In this document: piece after piece, positions 8,643-16,487 of the stretch
Layout of the letters: each line of letters begins with the position of its first letter
Position numbering within the stretch: the first letter of the stretch is position 1
Source: CAYMND01 sp964465065
GTDB taxonomy: Bacteria; Acidobacteriota; Aminicenantia; UBA2199
NCBI GenBank assembly: GCA_964465065.1
Contig: CAYXHZ010000028.1
Location: forward strand, 1 to 37,884
Length of the DNA: 37,884 nt
Direction: 5' to 3'
The notes under the pieces: generated by a model
Database searches by the model: none
What the model saw: the letters and a program-made list of their open reading frames with translations, nothing else
What the model was told of the DNA's origin: nothing
Position numbers and translations under genes: made by a program

Positions 8643-8671
8643 TTGCAATTTTCAGTTGTTTTTCGTAATAT
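8643..8671 (+). promoter_or_regulatory. Promoter for glutamine synthetase
   Basis: TTGCAA at 8643-8648, a 17-bp spacer and TAATAT at 8666-8671, preceded by AT-rich DNA (about 8600-8640) that could act as an UP element. A GGAGG ribosome binding site precedes the ATG at 8711 by eight bases. No sigma54-type GG-N10-GC element was seen, so nitrogen control through NtrC is not evident here. Confidence 0.65.
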
Positions 8672-8710
8672 TATTGCACAAATAAGCCATACGCTATGGA
8701 GGACTGACCG

Positions 8711-10195
8711 ATGAAAGAAAAAGTCGAACTAAACCCCAACCGTCTCGTTCAATACCTGCAGAAACCCGCAGAAGAATTCACCAAGGCCGATATCATCCGC
8801 TACATCGAAAACAACGGCATCCGCATGCTCAACTTCCGTTATGTCGGCGGGGACGGCCGTCTGAAAACGCTCAACTTCATCATCAACAACCGTGCCCATC
8901 TGGAAAACCTGCTCAGCACCGGCGAACGGGTGGACGGTTCCAGTCTGTTTTCGTTCATCTCGGCCACATCCAGCGACCTGTACGTCATCCCCAGGTATAA
9001 AACCGCTTTCGTCAACCCATTCGCCGAAATTCCCACTCTGGACATTCTCTGCTCCTATTACACCTCCGACGGCACGCCGCTGGACAGCTCGCCGGAAAAT
9101 CTGGTCAAAAAGGCCCACAAACTCCTGACCGAGAAGACGGGCTACCGTTTCGAGGTTCTGGGCGAATTGGAATACTACCTGTTCAGCGAAATCGACAGCA
9201 TTTACCCGATCGTCGAACAAAAAGGCTACCACGAGTCTCACCCCTTCTCCAAATGGGGCGCCATCCGCAGCGAAGCCATGAAGGTGATCAGCGAGATGGG
9301 TTGTTCGATCAAATACGGACACGCCGAGGTCGGCAACATCATTCATGACGACATCGAAATGGTTCAGCATGAAATCGAGTTCCTGCCGGTGCCGGTCGAA
9401 GACGCCGCCGATCAGCTGGTCCTGGCCAAGTGGGCGATCCGGGAAGTCGCCTACAAGTACGGTTACGAAGTCAGTTTTGCCCCGAAGATCATCGTCGGTC
9501 ACGCGGGCAGCGGTCTGCATATCCATACCCGGCTGATGAAGGACGGCATCAATGTCATGTCGGACGATTCCGGTCTCAGCCCCCAGGCCAAACAGCTGAT
9601 CGCCGGACTGCTGACCTTCGCTCCCTCGCTGACTGCCTTTGGCAACACCGTACCCACTTCGTTTCTGCGACTCGTCCCCCATCAGGAAGCGCCGACCCGA
9701 ATCTGCTGGGGTGACCGCAACCGCTCGGTGCTGGTCCGCGTGCCTTTGGGCTGGCATGGAGTGACCAACATGATCTACGACGCCAACCCGCAGGAACCCA
9801 GGCAAGGCGATCTGATACAGAAGAATCAGACCGTCGAGCTGCGCAGCCCCGATGGCAGCGCCAATCTGCACCCTCTGCTGGCCGGGATGACCCTGGCCGC
9901 CCTGAACGGCCTGCAAAATCCCCAGGCTCTGGAAATCGCCGACCGTCTGTACGTGCAGAAGGACGCCAGCAGCCGCACCGATCTCAAAGACCTGCCCGCT
10001 TCGTGTTACCAGGCAGCCGTGGAACTGGAAAAAGCCCGGGACATGTATGAACTGTCGGGCGTTTTCCCCAAAGGCTTCATCGACCGTACCATCAAGGATC
10101 TCAAGGCCCACAACGATGCCGACCTCAGCGAAAAGCTGTTCGGAAACGTAAACGCCATCTCCGATCTGGTCAAGAAATTCATGCACTGCGGATAA
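8711..10195 (+). CDS. glnA: Glutamine synthetase family protein (type I-like)
   Basis: ATP-dependent ligation of ammonia to glutamate is the likely reaction. An N-terminal beta-grasp domain (about residues 25-110, RYVGGDGRLKTLNF) precedes the catalytic barrel. Visible catalytic-domain motifs are VLGELEYYLF, KYGHAEVGN, APKIIVGHAGSGLHIH (substrate/metal His loop) and DRNRSVLVRVPLGW. At 494 aa it is a little longer than GSI, and the C-terminus is divergent: it lacks the usual WE...Y ending. The RLYVQKDAS...DLPAS loop resembles unadenylylated GSI-alpha enzymes, not the NLYDLPPEE loop of adenylylated GSI-beta. The catabolic operon in this window releases ammonia, so ammonium assimilation is physiologically relevant. 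A divergent homologue using another amine or acid cannot be excluded. Confidence 0.85.
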   Translation: MKEKVELNPNRLVQYLQKPAEEFTKADIIRYIENNGIRMLNFRYVGGDGRLKTLNFIINNRAHLENLLSTGERVDGSSLFSFISATSSDLYVIPRYKTAFVNPFAEIPTLDILCSYYTSDGTPLDSSPENLVKKAHKLLTEKTGYRFEVLGELEYYLFSEIDSIYPIVEQKGYHESHPFSKWGAIRSEAMKVISEMGCSIKYGHAEVGNIIHDDIEMVQHEIEFLPVPVEDAADQLVLAKWAIREVAYKYGYEVSFAPKIIVGHAGSGLHIHTRLMKDGINVMSDDSGLSPQAKQLIAGLLTFAPSLTAFGNTVPTSFLRLVPHQEAPTRICWGDRNRSVLVRVPLGWHGVTNMIYDANPQEPRQGDLIQKNQTVELRSPDGSANLHPLLAGMTLAALNGLQNPQALEIADRLYVQKDASSRTDLKDLPASCYQAAVELEKARDMYELSGVFPKGFIDRTIKDLKAHNDADLSEKLFGNVNAISDLVKKFMHCG

Positions 10196-10200
10196 GCGGT

Positions 10201-10566
10201 TCAGTTGCCCCTTATCTTGGTATCCGAGCGTTTGGGGTTTCTCTTGAGGTGAATGCTGCGCTTGCAGATCGGCTGAGCGAATCTACCGATGATCTGACGC
10301 AGATCGGAATTTTCGTAAATCTGCCGGAATTCCTCTCTGGCCAGAAGCGGCTCGGCCATACGGTAGCCGTCCTGGTGCTGCGGATCGATAATGAAGTCTT
10401 TCACGTTTATGTTCATATGGGCCAGACTGGCGCTGTTGACAATCTTGTCCACCATGTGGTGAAACAGATTTTCCAATTCGTTGGGATCTTGCGACAGAAT
10501 GACCCGGTTACGGAATTCGTGGAGAAATTGCTTTTCCAAACCTGAAAAAGACAGGCTTTTTCCCAT
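10201..10566 (-). CDS. Conserved-looking hypothetical protein, 121 aa
   Basis: Not recognised. A soluble, mostly helical protein with no signal peptide or TM helix. It begins MGKSLSFSGLEKQFLHEF and ends in a very basic tail rich in Lys and Arg (KRSIHLKRNPKRS), which could bind nucleic acid. The start is well supported by GGGAGG five bases before the ATG, and a promoter candidate lies upstream. It converges with the glutamine synthetase gene, with five bases between the stop codons. It may be cotranscribed with the coiled-coil gene upstream, but the candidate promoter suggests some independence. Confidence 0.65.
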   Translation of the reverse strand: MGKSLSFSGLEKQFLHEFRNRVILSQDPNELENLFHHMVDKIVNSASLAHMNINVKDFIIDPQHQDGYRMAEPLLAREEFRQIYENSDLRQIIGRFAQPICKRSIHLKRNPKRSDTKIRGN

Positions 10567-10594
10567 AAATACCTCCCTATTTGTTCATGATTTT

Positions 10595-10628
10595 GTGTCA
10601 ATGTTCCCTTTCCGTTCGACATTGTCAC
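10595..10628 (-). repeat. Inverted repeat in the leader of the 121-aa gene
   Basis: Arms 10595-10604 and 10619-10628 (ACATTGACAC and GTGACAATGT on the minus strand) match at nine of ten positions with a 14-base loop. It covers the predicted transcription start and could be an operator or a 5' mRNA hairpin. Confidence 0.45.
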
Positions 10629-10630
10629 AT

Positions 10631-10660
10631 CAAATATGCGCTATTTCCGTACCCTGTCAA
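10631..10660 (-). promoter_or_regulatory. Candidate promoter for the 121-aa gene
   Basis: Minus strand: TTGACA (10660-10655), an 18-bp spacer, then TATTTG (10636-10631). A run of eight T residues lies just upstream, directly after the coiled-coil gene stop; no GC-rich hairpin precedes it, so a terminator there is doubtful. Confidence 0.45.
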
Positions 10661-10675
10661 CAAAAAAAAGCGGTC

Positions 10676-11827
10676 TTAGAATTGATCCAGCAAGCCGGCC
10701 ATTTGCCCGAGCAGGCTTTTAAGCTCGTCCCGCTTGCGGTTTTGCGCGGTACGGAAATCTTTCAGATCATGGGTAGCCGCCTGTGTCTCCTGAACCAGGG
10801 CGATGTTCTGCTCGTTGAGCGATCGTTTTTCGTCGTCGAGCAGTCCGACCTTCATGGTCAGCTGGTCCCGCATCTGATCCCATTCCGCCTTTTCCTTTTC
10901 CAAACCTTCCACATAGCTCCGCATGGAACTGAGCTGTTCGTTGAGCTCATCCATGATCAGGTTCTTTTCCTTCTGCAGGGCCAGAATCGACGTGTGGTAC
11001 TCCTGCTCGTGTTCCTGGGCGATTCGTTCGAGCAACTCGGTTTTTTCGTGCAACTGCCGATCCGCCTCCGCCCGTATTTCTGCGATCGCCTGGTCTTTTT
11101 TCTTCAACTCTTCATCCAGACTCTTGACCCGAGACTGCGCCGTTAGCCGCTCATCCTCGGTCAGGCGTTTTTGATCGAGCAGTTCCTTCTCCAGTCGCAT
11201 CACATCTTCCTGAAGGGACAACTTGCTTTCCTCGGTCTTGTCCACGGCCGCCATGAGCCGCAGCAGTTCCTGATTCTGACTGCTGTGCTCCCGTTCCAGG
11301 CCCTTCTTGAGGATATCCTTTTCCCGGTTCAGGCTGTCGAATTCCGCCCGGCTTCGCGCCAGTTCCTGGATCAGGTCCTCGTTCTTTTTGCTGAAATCCA
11401 GAACCTGGGAACGGAGGATTTCGTTGTTTTGCCGCAGAGCCTGCAGCTCTTCATCAGAAGAATCGGCATCCTCGAGCTCTTCCCTCAGTTCCAGCTGATT
11501 CCGCAAATCCTGATTGGCCTCCTCCAGTTCACTCACTCTGGCCTTCAAGCGCACCCAGGCGGCCTTGGTTTCCGGAACGGTGTAATCGTATGGATCGCCG
11601 TCGATCAGGCTGTCTCGGCTCTTGAGTTCAGGCACCTTGGTGTCGTCGTCGGGGTCCGTAGAGGAAACGATGGTAGCCGGCGTCTTGTCGGTCGGACTAC
11701 CCTCCCGTCTCGTCTCCTCGCTTGAAAACAGCTCGTCGCCCAAGCCGAACTTGCTTTCCAGCAAACGATCGAAATCATCCTCGGTAAAATCTTCATCCAA
11801 ACGTGGTGGCTTAAATTTTTCACTCAT
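10676..11827 (-). CDS. Long coiled-coil protein of unknown function
   Basis: 383-aa cytosolic protein. An acidic, probably disordered N-terminus (about residues 1-90, rich in Asp, Glu, Ser and Thr) is followed by an almost continuous heptad coiled coil from about residue 95 to the end, rich in Glu, Lys, Leu, Gln and Asp. There is no enzymatic motif, TM helix or signal peptide. GAGG lies five bases before the ATG. It is the third gene of a unit with an NtrY-like kinase and a membrane-bound lytic transglycosylase, only 15 bp after the latter. That context suggests a structural or scaffolding role at the envelope or in cell shape, but this is inference. Low-complexity composition makes homology hard to judge. 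Confidence 0.75.
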   Translation of the reverse strand: MSEKFKPPRLDEDFTEDDFDRLLESKFGLGDELFSSEETRREGSPTDKTPATIVSSTDPDDDTKVPELKSRDSLIDGDPYDYTVPETKAAWVRLKARVSELEEANQDLRNQLELREELEDADSSDEELQALRQNNEILRSQVLDFSKKNEDLIQELARSRAEFDSLNREKDILKKGLEREHSSQNQELLRLMAAVDKTEESKLSLQEDVMRLEKELLDQKRLTEDERLTAQSRVKSLDEELKKKDQAIAEIRAEADRQLHEKTELLERIAQEHEQEYHTSILALQKEKNLIMDELNEQLSSMRSYVEGLEKEKAEWDQMRDQLTMKVGLLDDEKRSLNEQNIALVQETQAATHDLKDFRTAQNRKRDELKSLLGQMAGLLDQF

Positions 11828-11842
11828 ACGAGCCTCGACCGG

Positions 11843-12487
11843 TCAGGGTCTGGAAGCCTGAAAAAAGGAAGGCTGAACCGGTAAATGCCTTTCCAGGAGC
11901 TGCGGGGGGAAATGGTTGACATAGGACTGGTTGCTGTACTGATAACCGTTGTTGTAATGGTGCAGGGCCAATTTGATGTCGCCATGGGTCGTCTGGTAAT
12001 AGTGTCGCAGAATCCGCAATCCCAAATCGATATTGTACTCGATATCGAATATTTTTTCCCGGTCGATGCGCAGTTCGTCCTGCCAGACCGTCAGGTTGAC
12101 CTGCATCAGGCCGTAGGCCCCTCGGGACGATACGGCATTGGGTTTGAAGGCGCTTTCGATCTGAATGATCTTCAGAACCAATTCGGGATTGAACCCGTAC
12201 TTGGGGGCGATCCGGTAGACCGCTTCCAGAATCTGGTCGAACAGCGGGAAATGCAGGGCCAGCGCCGAACTTTTGTATTGCAGGCGTTCCTGCCCCATCA
12301 ACCCTTCCAGGGAACGGTTGTGTTCGCTGGAAAGACGTTGAATCTTGGAATCCATGATCATGATCAGGTCTTTCTGCTGAAGGTATCGGCTGTGAAGATC
12401 GACCACCCCGATAAAAAAAGCGAACATGGCGACCATGATGAAAATACAATTCAAAATGACGATTCTTTTTACGGCGGTTTTAAGCAT
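11843..12487 (-). CDS. Membrane-anchored lytic transglycosylase (SLT domain)
   Basis: Predicted periplasmic peptidoglycan lytic transglycosylase, 214 aa. An N-terminal TM anchor (about residues 8-28) is followed by a short coiled segment, then a Slt70/LT-type catalytic domain from about residue 85. The catalytic Glu lies in IIQIESAFKPNAVS, followed by GAYGLMQV and the late ALHHYNNGY motif, all typical of SLT enzymes. The length fits a minimal anchored LT. The gap to the upstream kinase gene is 41 bp. Co-transcription with a NtrY-like sensor kinase suggests coupling of wall turnover to an envelope signal. Confidence 0.9.
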   Translation of the reverse strand: MLKTAVKRIVILNCIFIMVAMFAFFIGVVDLHSRYLQQKDLIMIMDSKIQRLSSEHNRSLEGLMGQERLQYKSSALALHFPLFDQILEAVYRIAPKYGFNPELVLKIIQIESAFKPNAVSSRGAYGLMQVNLTVWQDELRIDREKIFDIEYNIDLGLRILRHYYQTTHGDIKLALHHYNNGYQYSNQSYVNHFPPQLLERHLPVQPSFFQASRP

Positions 12488-12528
12488 AACAGCGATTATA
12501 ACTCAGCGTAAAACGCCGTGCAACGAAT

Positions 12529-14700
12529 TTAACCAGGAATCTCTATAATGAAGCGGGCGCCACTGGGTTCATTGTCGATCAGCTTGATCTGCCCGTTGTG
12601 CTCTTCGATGATATTGTGGGCGATCGCCAGTCCCAATCCGGTTCCGGTACCCTTGGTGGAAAAATAAGGCAAAAACAGCTTCTGTTTGTCCTCGTCGCTG
12701 ATCCCCGGACCTCGGTCGGCGATCTCGATGCTGGCGAACTGGGATTCCCGGTTGTAGCGAGTCAGGATTTCGATTTCGCCCTTCTTGTTCATGGCTTCGA
12801 TACCGTTGTCGATGATATTGACCAGAATTCTCTTGATCTGATCCGGATCCATCCGGATCATCATCGGCATGTCCAGATCCAGATCCACCTTCAGCTTGAC
12901 CTCAGGGTAGATGGAATCGTAGACCGAGACCAGTTTTTCAACTATACCGTTCAGATCGACGGCGCTGAATTTCAATTCCGGCAAGCGGGCGAAGTTGGCG
13001 AACTCGTCGGCCAGATTCTTGATGGATTCGATCTCCTCGAGAATGATGTTCAGGCTGTCTTCGGTGATTTTGCGGAAGACCTGTTCCGGTTGCTCGATGG
13101 CCTTGAGTATCCGCTGCGATGAGATCTGAATCGGCGTCAGCGGATTCTTGATTTCATGAGCGATACGTTTGGCGACTTCCCGCCAGACCAGAGTTCTTTG
13201 CGCCCGGATCAGGTCTGACAGGTCGGTAAGCACCACCAGCAGACCGGAAAACTTGTTGTTGATCGGATTCCGGTTCTGGGTGATCTTGGCCGCCAGATTC
13301 ATGATCTTGCCTTTCAGTTTTATATCTACTTCCTTTTCGATCAATTTGAATTTGGCCTTGTAGGCTCTCTCGATCAGACTGTGGATTTCCCGGTACGGTT
13401 CTTCACCGAAAACCTTGCTGAAATGTTCCCGGAGCACCCGGTCGCTCTTGATACCGAGCATCCGCTCGGCCTCCGGGTTGAGATCCATCAGCTCGCCACG
13501 GGAATTCAGGGCGATCACGCCGGAAGTGATGTTTTTGAGGATGTTTTCCGTGATACTGCGCCGTTGCCGGAGTTCTACCGTACGCCGGTTCAGCTTGTCG
13601 CGGTTGTCGCGCAGATCGATGGCCATGCGGTTGAACTCTTCGATCAGGGTGGAAAATTCATCACGCCCCTTGTGCTCGATCTGGACATTGAGGTTGCCCT
13701 TGGTGATCTCGCTGGCGGCATCGACCAGCTTGGCGATCGGTCCGGTGATCCCTTTGGCCAGATAGAATCCCATCCAGGAAGCGGCGAAGACGATCAGGAT
13801 CATGATGAAAAGGAAGAAAAGCGTGTAGCTTGTCTTGACCGGATCCTTGATGGTTTTCAGCTGCTCGTATTGATTGACCTGAGTCGACACCGTGCGCAGG
13901 TCCTGAATGTAACGATCCGGATAAAATTTTCCGGTGATGATCAAGACCCGCTGATTTTCCCGGGTGGTGTAGACCACGCCGCTGCGGATCAACTGACCGT
14001 TGGGGAGATTGTCCAGTGACCGGTTGTCGATGCCGCTGAGTCCCTGGTACAGGAAATCCTGGGTCAGGTCCCGGTAATAACTCAAGGGAATTTCCGAGCT
14101 GATCTGCGAGACGATTTCCTTGTCTCCCATAAATATGTTGACGACATCCAGCGCGAACATGCTCATGTCGGCCGTAACGGTATTGATCAGAAACTGCCGG
14201 TTCTCCAACGTGTGCATCCGTTTTTCTTTGTACTTTTCCGCCATTTGAGAGGATATGTGCTTGAGGTCGTCCTGGGCCTTGGCGTAATAACTCTGCTCCA
14301 GACCCTTCATCCGGGACATGATGGAATCGATATCGGAAGAAAACAGGCGTTCGATACCTTTTTCATTCAGTTCGGTGGCCAGGAAATACAGAAAAAAACT
14401 GGGCACGATGGTGAAAGCGATAAAGAAAAAGATCAGGCGGTTCTTGAAACGCGCCCCGGTCTGATGACTTTTTTTCTCGAAAAAAAGCTTGATGACATTG
14501 CGCATGAGGATGAAGAGAAAAGTCAGCGCAAACAGGGTGATCACTCCCCAGAGCGAAAAGATGATCGTTTTGCTGCTGACGGCGAACTGAGGATCGCTCG
14601 GCGTATCGGTGGAAAACAGTCGGAACAGGATAAACAGAATCAGGACAATGATGCTGCCGGCAACCACCAGCTTGACACCGCGATGACCATTTTCTTCCAT
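12529..14700 (-). CDS. NtrY-like sensor histidine kinase
   Basis: 723-aa inner-membrane two-component kinase. Two N-terminal TM helices (about residues 10-27 and 45-67) and a third at 90-108 precede a periplasmic region (about 110-285). TM helix 4 follows (about 288-312), then a HAMP domain (about 313-367) and a PAS domain (about 383-490, ITSGVIALNSRGELMDLN). The HisKA box is IAHEIKNPLTPIQ, with the phosphoacceptor His. HATPase boxes are NIIDNGIEAM, DRGPGISDED and GTGLGLAIAHN. The architecture matches NtrY, which senses nitrogen status or redox in Proteobacteria. No NtrX-like response regulator is adjacent; instead lytic transglycosylase and coiled-coil genes follow, so the signal may be envelope-related. 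The ribosome binding site is weak. Confidence 0.93.
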   Translation of the reverse strand: MEENGHRGVKLVVAGSIIVLILFILFRLFSTDTPSDPQFAVSSKTIIFSLWGVITLFALTFLFILMRNVIKLFFEKKSHQTGARFKNRLIFFFIAFTIVPSFFLYFLATELNEKGIERLFSSDIDSIMSRMKGLEQSYYAKAQDDLKHISSQMAEKYKEKRMHTLENRQFLINTVTADMSMFALDVVNIFMGDKEIVSQISSEIPLSYYRDLTQDFLYQGLSGIDNRSLDNLPNGQLIRSGVVYTTRENQRVLIITGKFYPDRYIQDLRTVSTQVNQYEQLKTIKDPVKTSYTLFFLFIMILIVFAASWMGFYLAKGITGPIAKLVDAASEITKGNLNVQIEHKGRDEFSTLIEEFNRMAIDLRDNRDKLNRRTVELRQRRSITENILKNITSGVIALNSRGELMDLNPEAERMLGIKSDRVLREHFSKVFGEEPYREIHSLIERAYKAKFKLIEKEVDIKLKGKIMNLAAKITQNRNPINNKFSGLLVVLTDLSDLIRAQRTLVWREVAKRIAHEIKNPLTPIQISSQRILKAIEQPEQVFRKITEDSLNIILEEIESIKNLADEFANFARLPELKFSAVDLNGIVEKLVSVYDSIYPEVKLKVDLDLDMPMMIRMDPDQIKRILVNIIDNGIEAMNKKGEIEILTRYNRESQFASIEIADRGPGISDEDKQKLFLPYFSTKGTGTGLGLAIAHNIIEEHNGQIKLIDNEPSGARFIIEIPG

Positions 14701-14736
14701 TTTTCATCCATCCGTTGGCATTTTTTTTCTGTATTC

Positions 14737-14765
14737 AATCTACACAGCTGCCACTTGGATGTCAA
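14737..14765 (-). promoter_or_regulatory. Promoter for the NtrY-like operon
   Basis: Minus strand: TTGACA (14765-14760), a 17-bp spacer, then TAGATT (14742-14737). The -35 box abuts the -35 box of the divergent tRNA promoter. Confidence 0.7.
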
Positions 14766-14794
14766 TTGACACAAACCCCCAAAAATGCTATCTT
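14766..14794 (+). promoter_or_regulatory. Promoter for tRNA-Arg
   Basis: TTGACA at 14766-14771, a 17-bp spacer, TATCTT at 14789-14794. The start site near 14801 would leave a precursor leader of only about four bases. The two divergent -35 boxes together form the palindrome TGTCAATTGACA (14760-14771). Confidence 0.7.
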
Positions 14795-14804
14795 TTGCCC
14801 GCAT

Positions 14805-14876
14805 GCGCCTGTAGCTCAACGGATAGAGCGTGGGATTCCTAATCCCAAAATGAGGGTTCGATTCCCCCCAGGCGTA
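14805..14876 (+). tRNA. tRNA-Arg (anticodon CCT)
   Basis: A 72-nt cloverleaf. The acceptor stem GCGCCTG/CAGGCGT has one G-T pair and the discriminator is A. The D arm is GCTC/GAGC. The anticodon stem TGGGA/TCCCA encloses the loop TTCCTAA, with anticodon CCT in positions 34-36. The variable loop is four bases and the T loop TTCGATT sits on a GAGGG/CCCCC stem with one A-C mismatch. The 3' CCA is not encoded, so it must be added post-transcriptionally. It reads AGG arginine codons. No clear terminator follows; the diguanylate cyclase gene ends 14 bp downstream on the other strand. Confidence 0.93.
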
Positions 14877-14890
14877 TGCCCAGCGCGAAT

Positions 14891-15802
14891 TCAGATAACG
14901 ACTCGGTTTCTGCCCTGTTGTTTCGCCAAATACATTTTTTTGTCGGCCCGTTCGATCAATGTTTCCTCTTTCTCGCCGATGGCGGCCAGAACGCAGCCCA
15001 TCGAAACCGTCACCTGCAAATTTTTCTTCTCCCGGAGATCGAGCCAACTGCTTTCGATTTGCACACGGATTCTTTCGGAAACCTTCTTCATGTCTTCCGG
15101 TGATATACCGGGCAGGAGAGCCACGAATTCCTCACCCCCCCAACGGGCCACCGTATCGAATTCCCGAAGGCTCAGCTCGATCGTTTTGGCCACCATCGCC
15201 AGGACTCTGTCACCGATATTGTGCCCATAGTTGTCGTTGACCGCTTTGAAATGATCGATATCGACCATCATCACCCCAAGCGGGATATGCAGGGAATTCA
15301 GTTCCTGGAGATGACGGCGCATCTGCAGCAGCAAGAATTTCCGATTGGCGATCTGAGTCAGTTCATCCTTGAAAACTTCGTTACGCAACCGTTCCAGTTC
15401 CTGAACCATTTTCCGTTTCGGTTTTTTTTCCATGAAAAATTCGACAGCGCCGATGATCTGTCCGTCTTCCGCTCGTACCGGCGTCACCCGAATCTGTACA
15501 GGAACCCGGTGTCCGTCGCGATGGTGAAGGAAGGCGTCGGCCTGCCGGTTCAGTCCATCGGTCAGCGTAGACTTCAATGGACAACCGGACAGGCAAAGCT
15601 GATTGCCCTGCCCGTCGACATGGCACAGCAGGTTGTCGGCACATCGTTTACCGACCACCTGCTCGGAACTGTAGCTGCTGATTCTTTCCGCCGCCTGGTT
15701 CCAGCACAGGATCTTATTGTCGGCATCGACATAGTAAGCGCCTTCAAAGAGCGAATCCATCAGTGTATTCATAAAGAAATCCATTTCCGGTTTCGTTTCC
15801 AT
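14891..15802 (-). CDS. PAS-GGDEF diguanylate cyclase
   Basis: Predicted to make cyclic di-GMP from two GTP. An N-terminal PAS domain (about residues 10-130) has a Cys-rich loop (LCHVD then LCLSGCPL) common in diguanylate cyclase PAS sensors. A short linker leads to the GGDEF domain (about 150-300) with active-site GGEEF. The product-inhibition I-site RxxD (REFD) lies exactly five residues before GGEEF, so both the catalytic and feedback sites look intact. The start at 15802 is chosen because GGAGG precedes it by seven bases; a longer in-frame extension to 15886 lacks a ribosome binding site. There is no signal peptide or TM helix, so it is cytosolic. The PAS ligand is unknown. It is transcribed alone. 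Confidence 0.92.
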   Translation of the reverse strand: METKPEMDFFMNTLMDSLFEGAYYVDADNKILCWNQAAERISSYSSEQVVGKRCADNLLCHVDGQGNQLCLSGCPLKSTLTDGLNRQADAFLHHRDGHRVPVQIRVTPVRAEDGQIIGAVEFFMEKKPKRKMVQELERLRNEVFKDELTQIANRKFLLLQMRRHLQELNSLHIPLGVMMVDIDHFKAVNDNYGHNIGDRVLAMVAKTIELSLREFDTVARWGGEEFVALLPGISPEDMKKVSERIRVQIESSWLDLREKKNLQVTVSMGCVLAAIGEKEETLIERADKKMYLAKQQGRNRVVI

Positions 15803-15951
15803 CGTGAAGCCTCCACTGGAAATGTTGCCTGAATACTGTCTTTTTTCAACCACACCACACCTCGAGATGGACATTTTCTCAAACATATCGGGAGCTTACA
15901 ATTTTTCTTCAATGCATGCATAAAATTTTTTAAATTTTCTTGAGTGTGTTG

Positions 15952-15980
15952 TTGACAGATTTATCTATTTACGCTATTAT
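15952..15980 (+). promoter_or_regulatory. Strong promoter for the Hsp20 operon
   Basis: TTGACA at 15952-15957, a 17-bp spacer, TATTAT at 15975-15980. AT-rich DNA just upstream (about 15918-15940) looks like an UP element. No CIRCE element or sigma32-type CTTGAA/CCCCAT boxes were seen. A small hairpin, ACCGG/CCGGT with a six-base loop (15997-16012), immediately precedes the AAAGGAGG ribosome binding site but does not pair with it. Confidence 0.75.
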
Positions 15981-16025
15981 CATACCGAAAATAAGCACCG
16001 GCAAGATCCGGTAAAGGAGGACAAC

Positions 16026-16469
16026 ATGATGCTTAAACAATGGAAACCCTTTCGGGACAGCCTGAACCTTCAGGATCGGATCAATGGCATCTTCAACGAC
16101 CGTTACGATTCGTGGACCGGCAACCAGGAGAACCTGATGGCCTGGGATCCGAGCACCGACATCTACGAAGACAAAGACGCCTACCTGTTCAAGGTGGAAC
16201 TCCCGGGCGTCAAGAAAGAGGATCTGGAGATCGAACTGAACAACCAGACCTTGACTATCAAGGGCGAGAAGAAGGAATCTCAGGAAATCAAGAAAGAACA
16301 GTACCATCGAGTCGAGACGGTTTCGGGTACTTTCTACCGTTCCTTCAGACTGCCGAAAACCGTTGACAATGAAAAAATCAAGGCCAACCTCAAGGATGGC
16401 ATCCTTGAAGTGCGTGTCCCCAAGCAGGAAGAGGCCAAACCCAAATCCATACCGATTCAGATCGGTTGA
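16026..16469 (+). CDS. Hsp20/alpha-crystallin family small heat shock protein (first copy)
   Basis: 147-aa ATP-independent holdase chaperone. A short N-terminal arm (residues 1-40) is followed by the alpha-crystallin domain (about 42-135). Visible motifs are VELPGVKKEDLEIEL, LTIKGEKK and, near the end, the GILEVRVPK motif that closes the domain, followed by a short C-terminal tail containing the IPI motif used in oligomer contacts. AAAGGAGG is placed well for the ATG at 16026; an adjacent ATG at 16029 is equally possible. It is the first gene of a two-gene operon with its own promoter. It shares the same architecture with its neighbour, so the pair arose by duplication. Confidence 0.95.
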   Translation: MMLKQWKPFRDSLNLQDRINGIFNDRYDSWTGNQENLMAWDPSTDIYEDKDAYLFKVELPGVKKEDLEIELNNQTLTIKGEKKESQEIKKEQYHRVETVSGTFYRSFRLPKTVDNEKIKANLKDGILEVRVPKQEEAKPKSIPIQIG

Positions 16470-16487
16470 ACTGTCAGGAGGTGAAAA

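Noticed and set aside
9900..10060. Apparent replacement of the glutamine synthetase adenylylation Tyr by Lys (DLKDLP versus NLYDLP).
   Set aside because: A better alignment pairs the LY of RLYVQKD with the Tyr position of GSI-alpha, and DLPAS with the later conserved LP. No substitution needs to be claimed.
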